DNA of 64,000 nucleotides from an uncultured cyanobacterium. GTDB lineage: Bacteria; Cyanobacteriota; Cyanobacteriia; Cyanobacteriales; Geitlerinemataceae. Every line of letters starts with the position of its first letter. The stretch's first letter is position 1. Positions 63,978 to 64,000 of this stretch are shown here, piece by piece. A program made the translations under genes and the position numbers. The stretch is taken from NCBI GenBank assembly GCA_937899645.1, contig CALCCD010000050.1, positions 62,001-126,000 on the forward strand. Reading direction: 5' to 3'. The notes below the pieces were generated by a model. It was not told where the DNA came from. It saw only the letters and a list, made by a program, of their open reading frames with translations, and did no database searches.

Positions 63978-64000
63978 GCGATCGACGCCTTAGTGTTGCA

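Overview
The window is a GC-rich stretch of chromosome from a beta-cyanobacterium. The evidence is a form IB RuBisCO operon (rbcL-rbcX-rbcS), a beta-carboxysome operon (ccmK2-ccmK1-ccmL-ccmM-ccmN), the NDH-1 CO2-uptake genes ndhF4-ndhD4-chpX, the alkane pair aar/ado, a bilin lyase, a COP23 protein, an LPS gene (lpxD), and a very high density of the HIP1 octamer GCGATCGC in almost every gene. I cannot name the genus from sequence alone.

Region 1 (1-8.8 kb): a 5'-truncated zinc-type dehydrogenase, lpxD with an overlapping small gene, a small membrane protein, a DUF72 gene, then (minus strand) chpX, ndhD4 and ndhF4. Region 2 (9.3-17.4 kb): divergent from ndhF4, the complete ccmK2K1LMN operon, a 1 kb spacer, rbcLXS with a strong terminator, then ppa. 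Together these make one inorganic-carbon locus: CO2 hydration at NDH-1, the carboxysome shell and scaffold, RuBisCO with its chaperone, and a pyrophosphatase. Region 3 (17.6-22.8 kb): panD-thiL in an ATGA overlap, a spacer holding a non-autonomous transposable element inserted at the thiL stop codon plus a CRISPR-like repeat pair, then ado, aar and accA on the minus strand (acyl-ACP to alkane, next to acetyl-CoA carboxylase).

Region 4 (23-36 kb) is a mixed set: a solitary sugar-type ABC permease, an HI0933-family flavoprotein, small conserved cyanobacterial proteins, ftsW, a P-loop kinase, a CSP41b-like SDR, a large TPR protein, a zinc-ribbon membrane protein, and a cupin. Region 5 (36-44 kb): a Cache-HAMP-histidine kinase-receiver-adenylate cyclase hybrid, a secreted protein, a nucleotidyltransferase/phosphomannomutase-like fusion, and tRNA-Met(CAU). 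Region 6 (44-56 kb): two thiol peroxidase-type proteins, a HEAT protein, a PHP phosphatase, purN, a sulfotransferase, DUF445, a DHNA-CoA thioesterase overlapping a GNAT gene, a phycobiliprotein lyase, COP23, a zinc-ribbon protein and an NTF2-like protein. Region 7 (55.7-64 kb): ferredoxin-sulfite reductase with a putative DNA-binding-like tail, GAPDH, a kexin-like protease with P domain, an internally duplicated exported protein, a DUF4178 protein and a decayed MNT/HepT pair.

The less ordinary content lies in the intergenic DNA. There are at least three different families of small inverted-repeat elements that look like MITEs (one present twice at 97 percent identity, one with a 7-bp target duplication), REP-like doublets, hairpin repeats and several short tandem arrays of 13-15 bp period. 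No transposase gene is in the window. Protein-level oddities include CcmM lacking the cysteine pair tied to gamma-carbonic anhydrase activity while only one of four SSUL modules keeps the redox cysteine pair.
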